Shown here: one piece after another, positions 33,314 to 42,368 of the stretch
How positions within the stretch are numbered: the stretch's first letter is position 1
How the letters are laid out: every line of letters starts with the position of its first letter
Position numbers and translations under genes: made by a program
Notes under the pieces: model-generated
Database searches by the model: none
Told to the model about the DNA's origin: nothing
What the model saw: only the letters and a program-made list of their open reading frames with translations
NCBI GenBank assembly: GCA_022822865.1
Contig: JAJDYJ010000006.1
Location: 1 to 53,483, forward strand
Length of the DNA: 53,483 nt
Direction: 5' to 3'
Source: Pseudomonadales bacterium
GTDB taxonomy: Bacteria; Pseudomonadota; Gammaproteobacteria; Pseudomonadales; Pseudohongiellaceae

Positions 33314-36298
33314 CTACAGGCGATAGCTCGCGCCAATGGTGATGCGTCGATCCGTCAGACCCTGGAAACAGACTAGAGCGCCTCCGTTGACACAGGATTG
33401 TCGAACATCGGACTCAGTGAGGTTAACGGCTTCGATGCCGACGCTCAGATTGTCGTTCACGGCGTAACTGACGCTGGCGTTCAGCTGTCCTCTATCTTCC
33501 TGGACAACGGGGAAGCCCCAGGGGAAGCTGGAAGTACTGCCGAAGTCGGTCGAACGGTATGCCTCGCGCCATGTATATCGCATCCTGGCCGAGATACCGT
33601 ATTTTTCGTAGTACGTCGTTATGTTGTAGGAAGTTCCCGACAGGTCGATCAGTTGCCCGCGCAGGGTAACGTCGGTAGCGCCCGCCGAAGTCAGGGCGAA
33701 TGCGGCGCGGGCGCGGCTTGTGGGGTTAAGGAAGGTATCGCCGCCGGTGAACTCCTGTTCGGTCAGGTTGGCGATAAATCCGAATCCGGATGCCCAGCCC
33801 AGTTCGTCCTCGAACTGCGCAAGATCGTATTGGACGGCGAATTCGAAACCTTCCTGCGTGGTTTCTCCGGCGCCATTGACCGTCGTCGCCGCCGGAACAC
33901 AGACTCCCACGCCGCCGGCATCGCCGAACACGTTGACGTCCGCAATGGGGTTGTAAATACCGCCTTGTTCACAGGGAGCGGTGGTATCGCGGAATCCGGT
34001 GACCGGATCTTCGAACGGATCGTCCTGGGTGCGAACGAACAGGCCGGTGCGCTCCTTGTGGAACCAGCCGATGCTTACGACGCTCGAAGGCGCGAAATAC
34101 CATTCGGCGGAGAGATCGAACGAGACCACCTCTTCAGGCTCCAGGCCGGGGTTGCCGATCGAAACGGGGGGGTTCGGGCTGGTGCTGAACGTGGTCGAGG
34201 TCGAGAGGCTGCTGAAACTCGGACGCCTGATGTCCTTGCCCCAACTGGCGCGAAGAAGTACATCCTCGCTCGCGTTCGCAACCAGGTTGAATCGCGGCAA
34301 CAGGAAGTTGTAGGTGCCGGTCGAGGTCGTCGGGGTCGCCACGCCATTGGTTACCGAATTGCCGGTCGAATCGACGTCGGTTTCCAGGTAACGCACACCG
34401 AAGTTTCCGCGGAATATGCCGCTCTCGAAATTCGCTTGCGCGTACAGGGCGTTGGTCACTTCCTCGATATCGAAAAACGCGGCGACGCTCGACGATGGCT
34501 CATTGATCGATCTGGAACCGCCGTGGGCGGTAATGGCGGCATTCAGCGTGGCGAGCACACCGTCCGGATTCGAGGCTACGAGTTCCGGGTTGATAAGAAG
34601 AAAATTGCCGATATACAGCGCCCTGTCGTCGGCTTCATTGAAGTTGTCCGGTCCCGGCGTGAGGAGTTCCGCGAACAGATTTCCTCGCGGAGAATCGGAC
34701 ATCCTCCTCAACCCGCGGTTCGTACGAATGTCATTGTTGAAATTCGACGCCGTACTATTGCGATAGCCGAAATCGACAGTGGTAATTCCCGACCAGTCCA
34801 GATCGTAACTGAAGTCGAGAACCACCGCGTCCTCGCCGCTTTCGGCCATGTCCTGGCTGATGTTGGTATCGCGTAGCACGACGTTCGCGGGATCGAGCAA
34901 TTGCGCAATCGTCGGTGCGCCCGGCGCGCCGAACGCGACGCCCCATGAAAGCGTGCCGCCTGTCAGGTCGTACCGGAATGGCGTGCTGTTATCGTTGGCG
35001 CCGCCCGGATCCAGAGGCACGTTCGGGTTGATGAAGTTGAGAGTGGTATTGAAGCTCGGGGTAGTGGTCTCCGATTGCGAGGTCGATAACTCGGCTCGCC
35101 CCGACCACCTGCCGCTTTGCCAGTCGGCGCCCCATCTGAATATCTGGCTTTCCGTCAGGCGTGAGTTCGTGTCGGACGAGAACCGCAGATTCGGATCGTC
35201 GTCGTCGACCGACAAATCGACGCCGATCACGCCCCGGAGCGCCGCTTCGATGCTGCCGAGATTCTGTGCGCCGTTGCGCCCGTCGACCGAGCCGAAATTG
35301 ATCGTTTCGAAAGCATCGGGAATCGAAGCGTTTCTGAGGCTGCTGACGCCCGATCCCTGCACTCTCGAGCTCTCCTGCCTGCGCTCCTGATCGTTAATGA
35401 CCGCATCGAAGTACAAGGTAACTTCTTCGCTCGGCGCCCATTCGAACGAGCCGGCGAAGTTCACGGTTTCATACTCGAAATTGTCGTAATCCTGGTTGAG
35501 AAACTGAATCGGCAGGAAATTGAAGGACTGGGCGCTCGCGGCGCTGCTGCCCGCGGCCACGCTGTTGTCGCGGTCGGTGCGGGGCCGAAAGGCGGTGACG
35601 TCCTGCTCGGTATAACTTCCGCTGACAACGATTCCGAAATCCCCGGCGTCCGTAGTCCAGTTGTCGCCCCAGGTGCCGGATATCCTGGGCGTAAAGGTAC
35701 CGTCGGTGGTGAGACTGCTGTTTTCCCCTTGCGCCCGGATAGCCGCTATACGTTCGCCGATTTCGAGAGGACGTATCGTTCTCAGGTTGATCGTGCCGCC
35801 CACGGACCCTTCGATGGTCTTCGCTTCCGGCGCCTTGGTCACTTCGACGGCGGAAATGATGGCCGCGGAAACGTCCTCGAAATCGATGCCGGTGCGGCCG
35901 GCGCCCGAGTCAACGGTAGACACGCCGTTGATCTCGGTGCGGTTTGCGTTGGTGCCGCGAATCTGGACGCCGGTGCCGACGCCGGCCGTTCGGGTAATCT
36001 GGATGCCGGTGACATTCTCGAGAACCTCCGCCAGGTTCTGATCGGGCAGCTTGCCAATATCCTCCGCCTGGATTACTTCGATCAGGTTATCCGCGGATCG
36101 CTTCTGTTCAAGAGCGCTCGCAAGAGACGACCGGATACCGGTGACAATGATTTGTTCCAGATTCGACCCGGCTTCCTGTCCCATCGTGGGCGTACTGACA
36201 ACCAGGGCGGATACGCCCAGGGTCAACGCCACGCTGAGCGGATTGCGCTTGAACATGGAAAGCCCATCCCTTGAGGCGATAGTACGTATGACGTTCAT
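33314..36298 (-). CDS. TonB-dependent receptor, alginate locus (2)
   Basis: A 994-residue outer-membrane receptor distinct from its neighbour. The signal region (NPLSVALTLGVSALVVSTPTMGQ) is followed by LEQIIVTGIRSSLASALEQKR, a plug with LAEVLENVTGIQITR and RGTNANRTEINGVST, and a barrel ending in RRITIGASYRL. I prefer the ATG at 36298 (GGAG nine bases upstream) over the ATG at 36256, which has no good ribosome site; that makes a long n-region. It has its own terminator and, 106 bases upstream, a TGGTATTACCA palindrome, so it should respond to the same regulator as the rest of the alginate genes. Confidence 0.9.
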   Translation of the reverse strand: MNVIRTIASRDGLSMFKRNPLSVALTLGVSALVVSTPTMGQEAGSNLEQIIVTGIRSSLASALEQKRSADNLIEVIQAEDIGKLPDQNLAEVLENVTGIQITRTAGVGTGVQIRGTNANRTEINGVSTVDSGAGRTGIDFEDVSAAIISAVEVTKAPEAKTIEGSVGGTINLRTIRPLEIGERIAAIRAQGENSSLTTDGTFTPRISGTWGDNWTTDAGDFGIVVSGSYTEQDVTAFRPRTDRDNSVAAGSSAASAQSFNFLPIQFLNQDYDNFEYETVNFAGSFEWAPSEEVTLYFDAVINDQERRQESSRVQGSGVSSLRNASIPDAFETINFGSVDGRNGAQNLGSIEAALRGVIGVDLSVDDDDPNLRFSSDTNSRLTESQIFRWGADWQSGRWSGRAELSTSQSETTTPSFNTTLNFINPNVPLDPGGANDNSTPFRYDLTGGTLSWGVAFGAPGAPTIAQLLDPANVVLRDTNISQDMAESGEDAVVLDFSYDLDWSGITTVDFGYRNSTASNFNNDIRTNRGLRRMSDSPRGNLFAELLTPGPDNFNEADDRALYIGNFLLINPELVASNPDGVLATLNAAITAHGGSRSINEPSSSVAAFFDIEEVTNALYAQANFESGIFRGNFGVRYLETDVDSTGNSVTNGVATPTTSTGTYNFLLPRFNLVANASEDVLLRASWGKDIRRPSFSSLSTSTTFSTSPNPPVSIGNPGLEPEEVVSFDLSAEWYFAPSSVVSIGWFHKERTGLFVRTQDDPFEDPVTGFRDTTAPCEQGGIYNPIADVNVFGDAGGVGVCVPAATTVNGAGETTQEGFEFAVQYDLAQFEDELGWASGFGFIANLTEQEFTGGDTFLNPTSRARAAFALTSAGATDVTLRGQLIDLSGTSYNITTYYEKYGISARMRYTWREAYRSTDFGSTSSFPWGFPVVQEDRGQLNASVSYAVNDNLSVGIEAVNLTESDVRQSCVNGGALVCFQGLTDRRITIGASYRL

Positions 36299-36403
36299 TT
36301 GAATTCTCTCCCGGAAATTGAGTATTTCGAAGGCATTGGCCAATGCCACAAGCGGGAGTGTACCACGCATGCTAACCAAAAGGTAACATTAATTTCAGTT
36401 TAG

Positions 36404-36414
36404 TGGTATTACCA
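36404..36414. promoter_or_regulatory. Candidate GntR/FCD operator before receptor 2
   Basis: TGGTATTACCA is a perfect palindrome of the TGGTNNNACCA type, extending to one more symmetric base pair on neither side. It lies between smpB and receptor 2, 106 bases before the ATG of the receptor. Confidence 0.45.
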
Positions 36415-36425
36415 ATTTTCGCTCT

Positions 36426-36896
36426 TCAGCGATTGGCCTGGCGCACGATGCGCTGCTTGTCGATGTTCCACTCGCGGTCCTTGATGCTGGCGCGCTTGTC
36501 GTGATCCTTCTTGCCTTTGGCGAGAGCGATGCGGCACTTGACCAGGTGGTCGCGCCAGTAGAGTCTGGTGCAGACGCAGGTATAACCCTTCTGTTGCGTC
36601 GCGCCGAACAGCCTGGAGAGTTCCTTCTTGTTGAGCAGCAGTTTGCGGGTGCGGTCGGGATCGGCGACCACATGGCTGCTCGCGGTCTGCAATGGCGTGA
36701 TATGGCAGCCCATGAGAAAGGCCTCACCGTCCTTCATCAACACGTAACTGTCGGTCAGTTGCACCTTCTTCGCGCGCAGACTCTTCACTTCCCAGCCTTG
36801 CAGGCACAGGCCGGCCTCGAAGCCTTCTTCGATGTAATAGTCGTGCGCTGCTTTCCTGTTGACCACTATTGTGGTATCAGGTGCGTTCTTCTTCAT
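36426..36896 (-). CDS. smpB: SsrA-binding protein SmpB
   Basis: A 156-residue SmpB that binds tmRNA and occupies the decoding site during trans-translation. Landmarks are [31 protein letters not shown], the central SRLFG-type loop and the basic C-terminal tail [23 protein letters not shown] lies six bases before the ATG at 36896; the frame is open further upstream without family similarity. Its RNA partner ssrA is on the same strand about 9.4 kb away, separated by four alginate genes. Confidence 0.95.
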   Translation of the reverse strand: MKKNAPDTTIVVNRKAAHDYYIEEGFEAGLCLQGWEVKSLRAKKVQLTDSYVLMKDGEAFLMGCHITPLQTASSHVVADPDRTRKLLLNKKELSRLFGATQQKGYTCVCTRLYWRDHLVKCRIALAKGKKDHDKRASIKDREWNIDKQRIVRQANR

Positions 36897-36939
36897 GACG
36901 GTCTTCCGGGAAAGCGCAACTATAACAGGGGGCAGGCGA

Positions 36940-38343
36940 ATGGCGCACGAACGAGGGAAGTTCTCTTCCAGAATGGGATTCATCCTTGCCGCGGCCGGAT
37001 CCGCGGTCGGGCTCGGCAACCTGGTGGCGTTTCCGGTGATGGCCTCGAAGAACGGCGGCGCGGCGTTTCTGCTCGTCTACCTGTTTTTCATCGCGGTGAT
37101 CTGCTATCCCGTAATGATGGCCGAGGTCGCCATGGGCCGAAACACCCATCGCAACCCCGTGGGCGCGTTTCTCAAACTATCCGGCGGCAGCAGGCTCTGG
37201 CACGGTGTCGGCATGCTGGCGATTCTGACGCCGTTCATGATCGCCGTGTTCTATTCGGTAATTACCGTCTGGTTGCTTGTTTATCTGAAGGAACTTGCGG
37301 CCGGCGGTCTGGGTATGCTCGCCGAAGACGCGAGCTTCGGCGAAATCGCCGCCCGGCCCACGACTTTCGGCTACCTGATCTTCCTGCTCGTGCTGGTATT
37401 CGTCATCCTGCTCGGCGGCGTAAAGGGCGGCATAGAAAGGCTGGCGCGGGTGCTGATGCCGACGCTTGCGGTAATGCTGGTAGCGCTGACCATCTTCGTA
37501 TTGACGCTGGAAAACGCCAGCGTCGGCATCGCCTATTATCTCGTGCCCGACTTCTCGCGGATGAACCTGGCGGTGATCAACGGCGCGCTGGCCCAGGCCT
37601 TCTTCTCGCTGTCGCTCGGCATGGGAATCCTGATTACCTACGGTTCGTATTTCAGCCGTGAGGACAGCATTGCCGGCTCGACGCGCATGGTCGCGATCGC
37701 CGATACGAGCATCGCTTTCTTTGCCGGATTGCTGATTCTGCCCGCGATTTTCGCATTCGACCCGAACACCAATACCGACGACCTTTCCACGAGCAGCGTC
37801 GGGCTGATCTTCAGCTTCCTGCCGAAAATCTTCCTTTCCATGGAAGCCGCCGTGGGCTATTTCGGCGCCAGCGTCGCCGCGATCGTGTTCTTTACCCTGG
37901 TGTTTTTCGCCGCGCTGACCTCGCTGGTTTCGATCATCGAGATTCCCATCAGTTGCTGGATCGACGAATTCAGGATCTCCCGCCGCAAGGCAATCGTGGT
38001 GCAGGCGGTGTTGATGGCGATATTCACCATTCCCGCCACGATGTCGCTCGGAATTTCCGAATTCTTCACCAATTTCACGAGTTACGGCGGCGTGTCGAAA
38101 TCTTTCTTCGACCTGGTGTCTGACGTGTTCTACGAAACTATCCTGCCGCTGGTGGGCTTTACGGTGTGCATCTTCTGCGCCTGGCGCTGGAAATTGAGCG
38201 GGCTCGCGGCGGAACTCGAGGTCGGCGATTCAAATTTTCGCGGCTCCTGGCTGCACCGCTATGTCGATCTTTCGCTCGGCGTCATGATACCGGTCGTATT
38301 GCTGGTGGTATTCCTCAGTACGGTCAACCAGATCTATCTCTGA
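36940..38343 (+). CDS. Sodium-dependent symporter, NSS (SNF/SLC6) family
   Basis: A 467-residue inner-membrane transporter with about 11-12 membrane segments. The N-terminal [19 protein letters not shown] is the family sodium/substrate-binding segment, followed by [13 protein letters not shown]. Bacterial members carry amino acids (LeuT, TnaT, MhsT); the substrate here is not predictable. The stop shares bases with the ratA start (TGATG), so the genes are coupled, which is not the usual ratA context. It is divergent from smpB. Confidence 0.9.
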   Translation: MAHERGKFSSRMGFILAAAGSAVGLGNLVAFPVMASKNGGAAFLLVYLFFIAVICYPVMMAEVAMGRNTHRNPVGAFLKLSGGSRLWHGVGMLAILTPFMIAVFYSVITVWLLVYLKELAAGGLGMLAEDASFGEIAARPTTFGYLIFLLVLVFVILLGGVKGGIERLARVLMPTLAVMLVALTIFVLTLENASVGIAYYLVPDFSRMNLAVINGALAQAFFSLSLGMGILITYGSYFSREDSIAGSTRMVAIADTSIAFFAGLLILPAIFAFDPNTNTDDLSTSSVGLIFSFLPKIFLSMEAAVGYFGASVAAIVFFTLVFFAALTSLVSIIEIPISCWIDEFRISRRKAIVVQAVLMAIFTIPATMSLGISEFFTNFTSYGGVSKSFFDLVSDVFYETILPLVGFTVCIFCAWRWKLSGLAAELEVGDSNFRGSWLHRYVDLSLGVMIPVVLLVVFLSTVNQIYL

Positions 38344-38777
38344 TGGTATCCGTGGTCCGCAGCGCCTTGCTGCCCCATTCCTCCCGGCAGATGTTCGACC
38401 TGGTGAACGACATTGAGCAATACCCGTCGTTTCTGCCTCATTGCAAGTCAGCAAGGGTGCTTTCCGGCAGCGAAAACGAACTCGTCGGCGAATTGAGCCT
38501 GGGACGGGCCGGAATCCGGCAACGTTTCGTTACCCGCAACCGGCTGCGGCCGCACGAGACGATCGACATGGAACTGGTGGAAGGAGATTTTTCGCGGTTC
38601 GAAGCGCAATGGCGCTTCGACAGCCTCGGCGAGAACTCCTGCAAGGTCACTTTGCGAATGGAATTCGAGTTCCGCTCGGCGCTCGTCGATTTCGCGGTCC
38701 GGGGACTTTTCCGGGATACCGCCGGCGTCATGGTCGATGCGATGGTGACAAGGGCCGCGGCGGTCTACGGCAAATGA
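38343..38777 (+). CDS. ratA: RatA/Coq10-type START-domain protein
   Basis: A 144-residue single START/Bet v1-like domain, recognised from VVRSALLPHSSRQMFDLVNDIEQYPSFLPHCKSARVL. The family includes E. coli RatA, reported to inhibit 70S ribosome assembly, and mitochondrial Coq10, which binds ubiquinone; either role is possible here. It is normally next to smpB and followed by ratB, and keeps the ratB link here. The start codon overlaps the upstream transporter stop, and its own stop overlaps the next start by four bases. Confidence 0.9.
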   Translation: MVSVVRSALLPHSSRQMFDLVNDIEQYPSFLPHCKSARVLSGSENELVGELSLGRAGIRQRFVTRNRLRPHETIDMELVEGDFSRFEAQWRFDSLGENSCKVTLRMEFEFRSALVDFAVRGLFRDTAGVMVDAMVTRAAAVYGK

Positions 38778-39121
38778 GCGATCCCGCCGGCGGCATAGAA
38801 GTGGAAGTCGCCTGGGCGACGCCCGAATTCCAGCGTATCGTCAGCTTGCAGGTTCCGCGCGGCACGACCGCCCTGGAGGCGGTAGAACAGTCCGGGATCA
38901 CAGATGAATTTCCCGCAATCGATCTCGAAACAGCGGTTTTGGGTATCTTCTCGCGCAAGCTCGACGGCAACAGGGCTCCCGCGCCCGGGGATTACGTTCT
39001 GAAACCGCGCGACCGCATCGAGATTTACCGGCCCTTGCGGATCACTCCCATGGAAGCCCGCAAATTGCGCGCCGCGAAGGCTGCCGGCCTCAGTTCCAAA
39101 AACAGGGCGTCTCGCGCATAA
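38774..39121 (+). CDS. ratB: RatB/RnfH-family ubiquitin-like protein
   Basis: A 115-residue beta-grasp protein of the RnfH family. It shows VEVAWATPEFQRIVSLQVPRGTTALEAVEQSGI and the end motif LKPRDRIEIYRPL, which are family signatures. The function is uncertain; the name RatB comes from the partner RatA. It is coupled to ratA by an ATGA overlap. The tail (ITPMEARKLRAAKAAG) is the usual basic extension. In E. coli ratB is followed closely by bamE; here about 7.6 kb of other genes come between. Confidence 0.9.
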   Translation: MSDPAGGIEVEVAWATPEFQRIVSLQVPRGTTALEAVEQSGITDEFPAIDLETAVLGIFSRKLDGNRAPAPGDYVLKPRDRIEIYRPLRITPMEARKLRAAKAAGLSSKNRASRA

Positions 39122-39157
39122 TCAAGGTCTGGATTCAACTCTCAAGAAGCAAGGTTC

Positions 39158-39433
39158 ATGAATCGAAGCCGTGGCAAGCCCGGTTTGCTGAAACGCATCG
39201 AACAGGGATTGTACGAGTACTATGTGACGCCGCACCGGCGGGCTCTTGCGCGGGCCGGGCGCGACGAAGAAGACCTGTTCATGCTGATTGTATTCGCAGA
39301 GAGCATGGGCGTGCCGAATCCCGCCGCCTTTTATACGATGGAATTGCTGCCCGTCGTCTACGACCGCTTCCATGAATGGCACCAGCGCATGGGTATGGAA
39401 CGCTCGCCATTGGATCATGTGAATTGCTGCTAG
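39158..39433 (+). CDS. cory-CC-star protein, partner of ArsA-type ATPase
   Basis: A 91-residue protein that ends in Cys-Cys-stop (DHVNCC) and has a conserved LLKRIEQGLYEYYVTPHRRALARAG start, matching the small family called cory-CC-star, which is repeatedly found beside ArsA-family ATPases. The function is unknown. The C-terminal Cys pair could bind a metal or be the handled end, by analogy with tail-anchored cargo for Get3/ArsA, but that is inference. It overlaps the ATPase gene, so the two are likely coupled. Confidence 0.75.
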   Translation: MNRSRGKPGLLKRIEQGLYEYYVTPHRRALARAGRDEEDLFMLIVFAESMGVPNPAAFYTMELLPVVYDRFHEWHQRMGMERSPLDHVNCC

Positions 39434-40407
39434 ATCTCGCGCGCTCCAGACGGATTCTTTTCTTCGGCGGCAAGGGCGGCGTCGGCAAGACCACCGTTTC
39501 CGCGGCGACGGCATTGGCTCTCGCCAACGAAGGCCGGCGCACGCTGCTCGTCTCCACCGACCCCGCCCATAACCTCGGCCATCTGTTCAATCGCGAGATC
39601 GGTCCGCGGCCGGTGCGGCTCGCACCGGATCTCGACGGCCTCGAAATCGATCCGGAAGCGACCGTGCAGGAACACATGAGCGAAGTGGCAAGCGCCTTGC
39701 ATAGCCTGATGCCGGTTCAGTTGCATGGTGAGATAGACAAGCATATCGCGCTGTCGCAGGATGCCCCCGGCATGCAGGAAGCCGCGATTCTGGAAAAGAT
39801 GGCGGAGATCGTCGAGCAGGGAAGGAAGGAATACGAGCATGTGGTATTCGATACCGCCCCGTCCGGGCATACCGCCCGGCTCATGGCGCTACCCGAAATG
39901 ATGACCGCATGGACTGAAGGACTGATCAAACGCCGCGAACGCGCCGACCGCTTCGCCGAGTTTGTGCGCGGCCTCGGTTCGGATTCGGCACTGGCCGAGG
40001 ACATCGTCGGCGAAAAGGACCCCGCCGCCGAAAAGGAAAGCAGGATCCGCGGCGTCCTCAACCGGCGCCGGCTCAAGTTCGTGCATCTGCGCGAAGCGCT
40101 GGAGGATCCGGAACTGACTTCCTTCGTGATCGTACTCGTCGCTGAACGCCTGCCGGTCCTGGAAACCGTCGAATTGCGCGATCAATTGCGCAAGGCCGGC
40201 CTGGCCATCGATTGCCTCGTGGTTAACAAGCGTCTGCCCGCGGGGACGGGTCAGTTCCTTGCAGAACGCCGCGCCCAGCAGGAAATCCATTTGCAGACCC
40301 TCGGCAAATCCCTGCCGGACATTCCCTGCGAACATCTGGACCTGGTAGCGCAGGATATCGCCGGCCCGGAGGCGCTGAAGGAGTTTTCGGCAGGTCTGGA
40401 CAGCTAG
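39424..40407 (+). CDS. ArsA/Get3-family ATPase
   Basis: A single-domain ArsA-type ATPase of about 327 residues with the deviant Walker A GGKGGVGKTT near the N-terminus, the switch motif VSTDPAHNLG and VFDTAPSGHTARLMALPEMM. No arsenite-binding Cys cluster or linked arsenic genes are seen, so it is not a standard ArsA; with the cory-CC-star partner it belongs to a poorly characterised bacterial pair. The start is uncertain: TTG at 39424 (overlap 10 bases with the upstream gene) is preferred, ATG at 39376 (overlap 58 bases) is possible. The TAG stop is the first three bases of a palindromic repeat. Confidence 0.85.
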   Translation: MLLDLARSRRILFFGGKGGVGKTTVSAATALALANEGRRTLLVSTDPAHNLGHLFNREIGPRPVRLAPDLDGLEIDPEATVQEHMSEVASALHSLMPVQLHGEIDKHIALSQDAPGMQEAAILEKMAEIVEQGRKEYEHVVFDTAPSGHTARLMALPEMMTAWTEGLIKRRERADRFAEFVRGLGSDSALAEDIVGEKDPAAEKESRIRGVLNRRRLKFVHLREALEDPELTSFVIVLVAERLPVLETVELRDQLRKAGLAIDCLVVNKRLPAGTGQFLAERRAQQEIHLQTLGKSLPDIPCEHLDLVAQDIAGPEALKEFSAGLDS

Positions 40408-40463
40408 GAGCCTGCGCCGAGAGCGGATTTGCAGCCGTGAATTCCTACGGCGCAGGCTCCTAG
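40405..40463. repeat. Palindromic repeat with TAG-ended arms between convergent genes (copy 1)
   Basis: TAGGAGCCTGCGCCG (40405-40419) and its exact complement (40448-40462) enclose 28 bases and form a 15-bp stem. Both outer TAGs are stop codons: of the ArsA-type gene on the plus strand and of the KDG kinase gene on the minus strand. Bases 40419-40463 are identical, in inverted orientation, to 53340-53384. The structure could also terminate both transcripts. Confidence 0.85.
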
Positions 40464-41488
40464 CGTTGCACTCGTCCTGAACCCGTGCCGCGCATCAGTT
40501 GCAATACTTCGGCGCAGTCGACGCGATTGAAATCTCCCGTTATGGAATGCTTCAGGCAACTGGCGGCGACGGCGAATTCCAGCGCCTGCCCGCGGTCATC
40601 GAAAGTGTTCAACCCGTAAATCAGTCCGGAAGCGAAACTGTCTCCGCCGCCCACCCGATCGACGATGTCGGTGATTTCGTAACGCCGCGACAAGCGGAAA
40701 CCGTTTGCATCGCGCAAACAGGCGGACCACTGATTCCTGTCGGCGCTGAGTGATTCCCGCATGGTGATCGCGATTACGGACATGCGCGGAAATCTCTTCA
40801 ACATTTCCGCGCTGAGCAATTCGTATTTGGCGGTATCCAGTTCACCGCTTTCGACGTCGATATCGACCTCGACCCCGAGTGACTTCTGGCAATCTTCTTC
40901 GTTGGCGATGCCGACATCGACGAACCGAACGAGTTCGTTCATGACTTCCGGCGCGGTCTTGCCGTACTTCCACAACTTGCCGCGGTAATTGAAATCGCAG
41001 GACACCGTCAGCCCGGCCTCGCTCGCCGCGGTCACGGCTTCGAGGCTGAGCCGGGCCGAGGAAGCGCTGAGGGCCGGGGTGATGCCGGTGATATGCAGCC
41101 AACGCGCTCCCGCGAAAACTTCTTTCCAGTCGAAATCGCCGGAATCCGCGGTGCTGATCGAAGAGCCGGCGCGATCGTAAACGACTTTGGAAGATCGCTG
41201 GTTGGCCCCCGTCTCCAGAAAATAGACGCCGACACGGTCGCCGGTCCGCGTGATGTGTCCGGTATCCACTCCGAACTTGCGCAACTCGCGAATCGCCGCA
41301 TCCCCGATCGCATTGTCCGGCAATGCGCTGACGAATGCGGCGTCGCAGCCGAAATTGGCCAGCGAGACGGCAACATTGGCTTCGCCGCCGCCGAATGTGG
41401 CTTCCAGATTTGGTGACTGGAACAATCGTTCATGGGACGGCGATTTCAGGCGCAGCATGATTTCGCCGAAGCAGATGTATTCAGCCAA
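40460..41488 (-). CDS. kdgK: 2-keto-3-deoxygluconate kinase
   Basis: A 342-residue PfkB-family sugar kinase. The N-terminal [13 protein letters not shown] and [15 protein letters not shown], and the C-terminal [17 protein letters not shown] with the catalytic Asp, are typical of KDG kinases. It makes KDPG, the substrate of the aldolase at 27077, so it closes the alginate route. It is the last gene of the right-arm operon, 93 bp after the dehydrogenase. Its TAG stop is supplied by the repeat at 40405-40463. Confidence 0.9.
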   Translation of the reverse strand: MAEYICFGEIMLRLKSPSHERLFQSPNLEATFGGGEANVAVSLANFGCDAAFVSALPDNAIGDAAIRELRKFGVDTGHITRTGDRVGVYFLETGANQRSSKVVYDRAGSSISTADSGDFDWKEVFAGARWLHITGITPALSASSARLSLEAVTAASEAGLTVSCDFNYRGKLWKYGKTAPEVMNELVRFVDVGIANEEDCQKSLGVEVDIDVESGELDTAKYELLSAEMLKRFPRMSVIAITMRESLSADRNQWSACLRDANGFRLSRRYEITDIVDRVGGGDSFASGLIYGLNTFDDRGQALEFAVAASCLKHSITGDFNRVDCAEVLQLMRGTGSGRVQR

Positions 41489-41581
41489 GCTCAGGATTCC
41501 TTGTTCAAATCAACGTTCAATTCAGGACGACGACAGGCCGTGCATGGCGACAGGATGGAAACTTCATGTCAATCCGGATAC

Positions 41582-42334
41582 TCAGGAGAAATAGAGTCCC
41601 CCGTTGATATCCAGACTTGCGCCGGTTATGAAACTCGATTCGGGCGAGGCGAGATACGCGACCAGGTCCGCCACTTCCTGCGCCTGTCCTTCGCGGCGTA
41701 GCGGCGTAGCGGCGGCGACGTTCGCACGCACCTGATCCTTGGTAAAGGTGTCGTGAAACGTAGTGTCTATCATCCCGGGACAAACACAATTGACCCGGAT
41801 TCCGGCGGGACCCAGTTCCTTGGCCAGTCCGCGGGTGAACGTCATCAACGCGCCTTTTGATGAGGCGTAGGCGATCGCGCCGGGACCGCCGCCGTCGCGG
41901 CCGGCCTGGGACGAAAAATTCACGATCGAACTCCCCGCGCCCATATGGGGAACCGCATGTTTGGCTGTAAGGAAAGCGCTGGTCAGATTCAGTTTCATCA
42001 CGCCTTCGAAAAACGATTCGCTCATCTCCGAAAGCGTCTTGCGCGCGACCAGTCCGCCCGCGACATTGACCAGGATATCGATGGAATCGCCGAACTCGCT
42101 TCGTGTCCTGTCGATGAGATTTTCCACGTCTCCGCTTTCCGTCATGTCACCGCGAACGCTGATCGCCGTTCCGCCGTTCGATTGGATTGCCGCCAATGTG
42201 GCTTCCCCGTCCCCGGCGCTGTTCAGCCAGGTGAACGCAACCCTTGCGCCATTGGCGGCCAGTTTTTCCGAAACCGCCCGGCCGATATCTCGCGAACCGC
42301 CGGTGACGATTGCTACCTTGTTTTCAATATTCAT
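41582..42334 (-). CDS. Short-chain dehydrogenase, probable DEH reductase
   Basis: A 250-residue classical SDR with the cofactor motif TGGSRDIGRA, NVAGG, the catalytic Ser in INFSSQAG-type sequence and Y-x-x-x-K in YASSKGA. In alginate loci such enzymes reduce 4-deoxy-L-erythro-5-hexoseulose uronate (DEH) to 2-keto-3-deoxygluconate. The specificity is inferred from the position between the transporter and kdgK. The ATG at 42334 is preferred; a TTG five codons upstream is possible. The Asp in place of the usual Gly in GGSRGIG is mildly unusual. Confidence 0.85.
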   Translation of the reverse strand: MNIENKVAIVTGGSRDIGRAVSEKLAANGARVAFTWLNSAGDGEATLAAIQSNGGTAISVRGDMTESGDVENLIDRTRSEFGDSIDILVNVAGGLVARKTLSEMSESFFEGVMKLNLTSAFLTAKHAVPHMGAGSSIVNFSSQAGRDGGGPGAIAYASSKGALMTFTRGLAKELGPAGIRVNCVCPGMIDTTFHDTFTKDQVRANVAAATPLRREGQAQEVADLVAYLASPESSFITGASLDINGGLYFS

Positions 42335-42368
42335 TCCTGTTTCCAGCAAGTATTTGATGATTTGGATT

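Noticed and set aside
36374..36386. AACCAAAAGGTAA near the receptor-2 operator
   Set aside because: The half-sites point outwards (ACC-N4-GGT), not the TGGTNNNACCA order, so it was not counted as an operator.
39424..40407. Arsenite efflux ATPase (true ArsA)
   Set aside because: Single ATPase domain, no arsR/arsB/arsD neighbours and no arsenite-site Cys set; the partner is a cory-CC-star protein.
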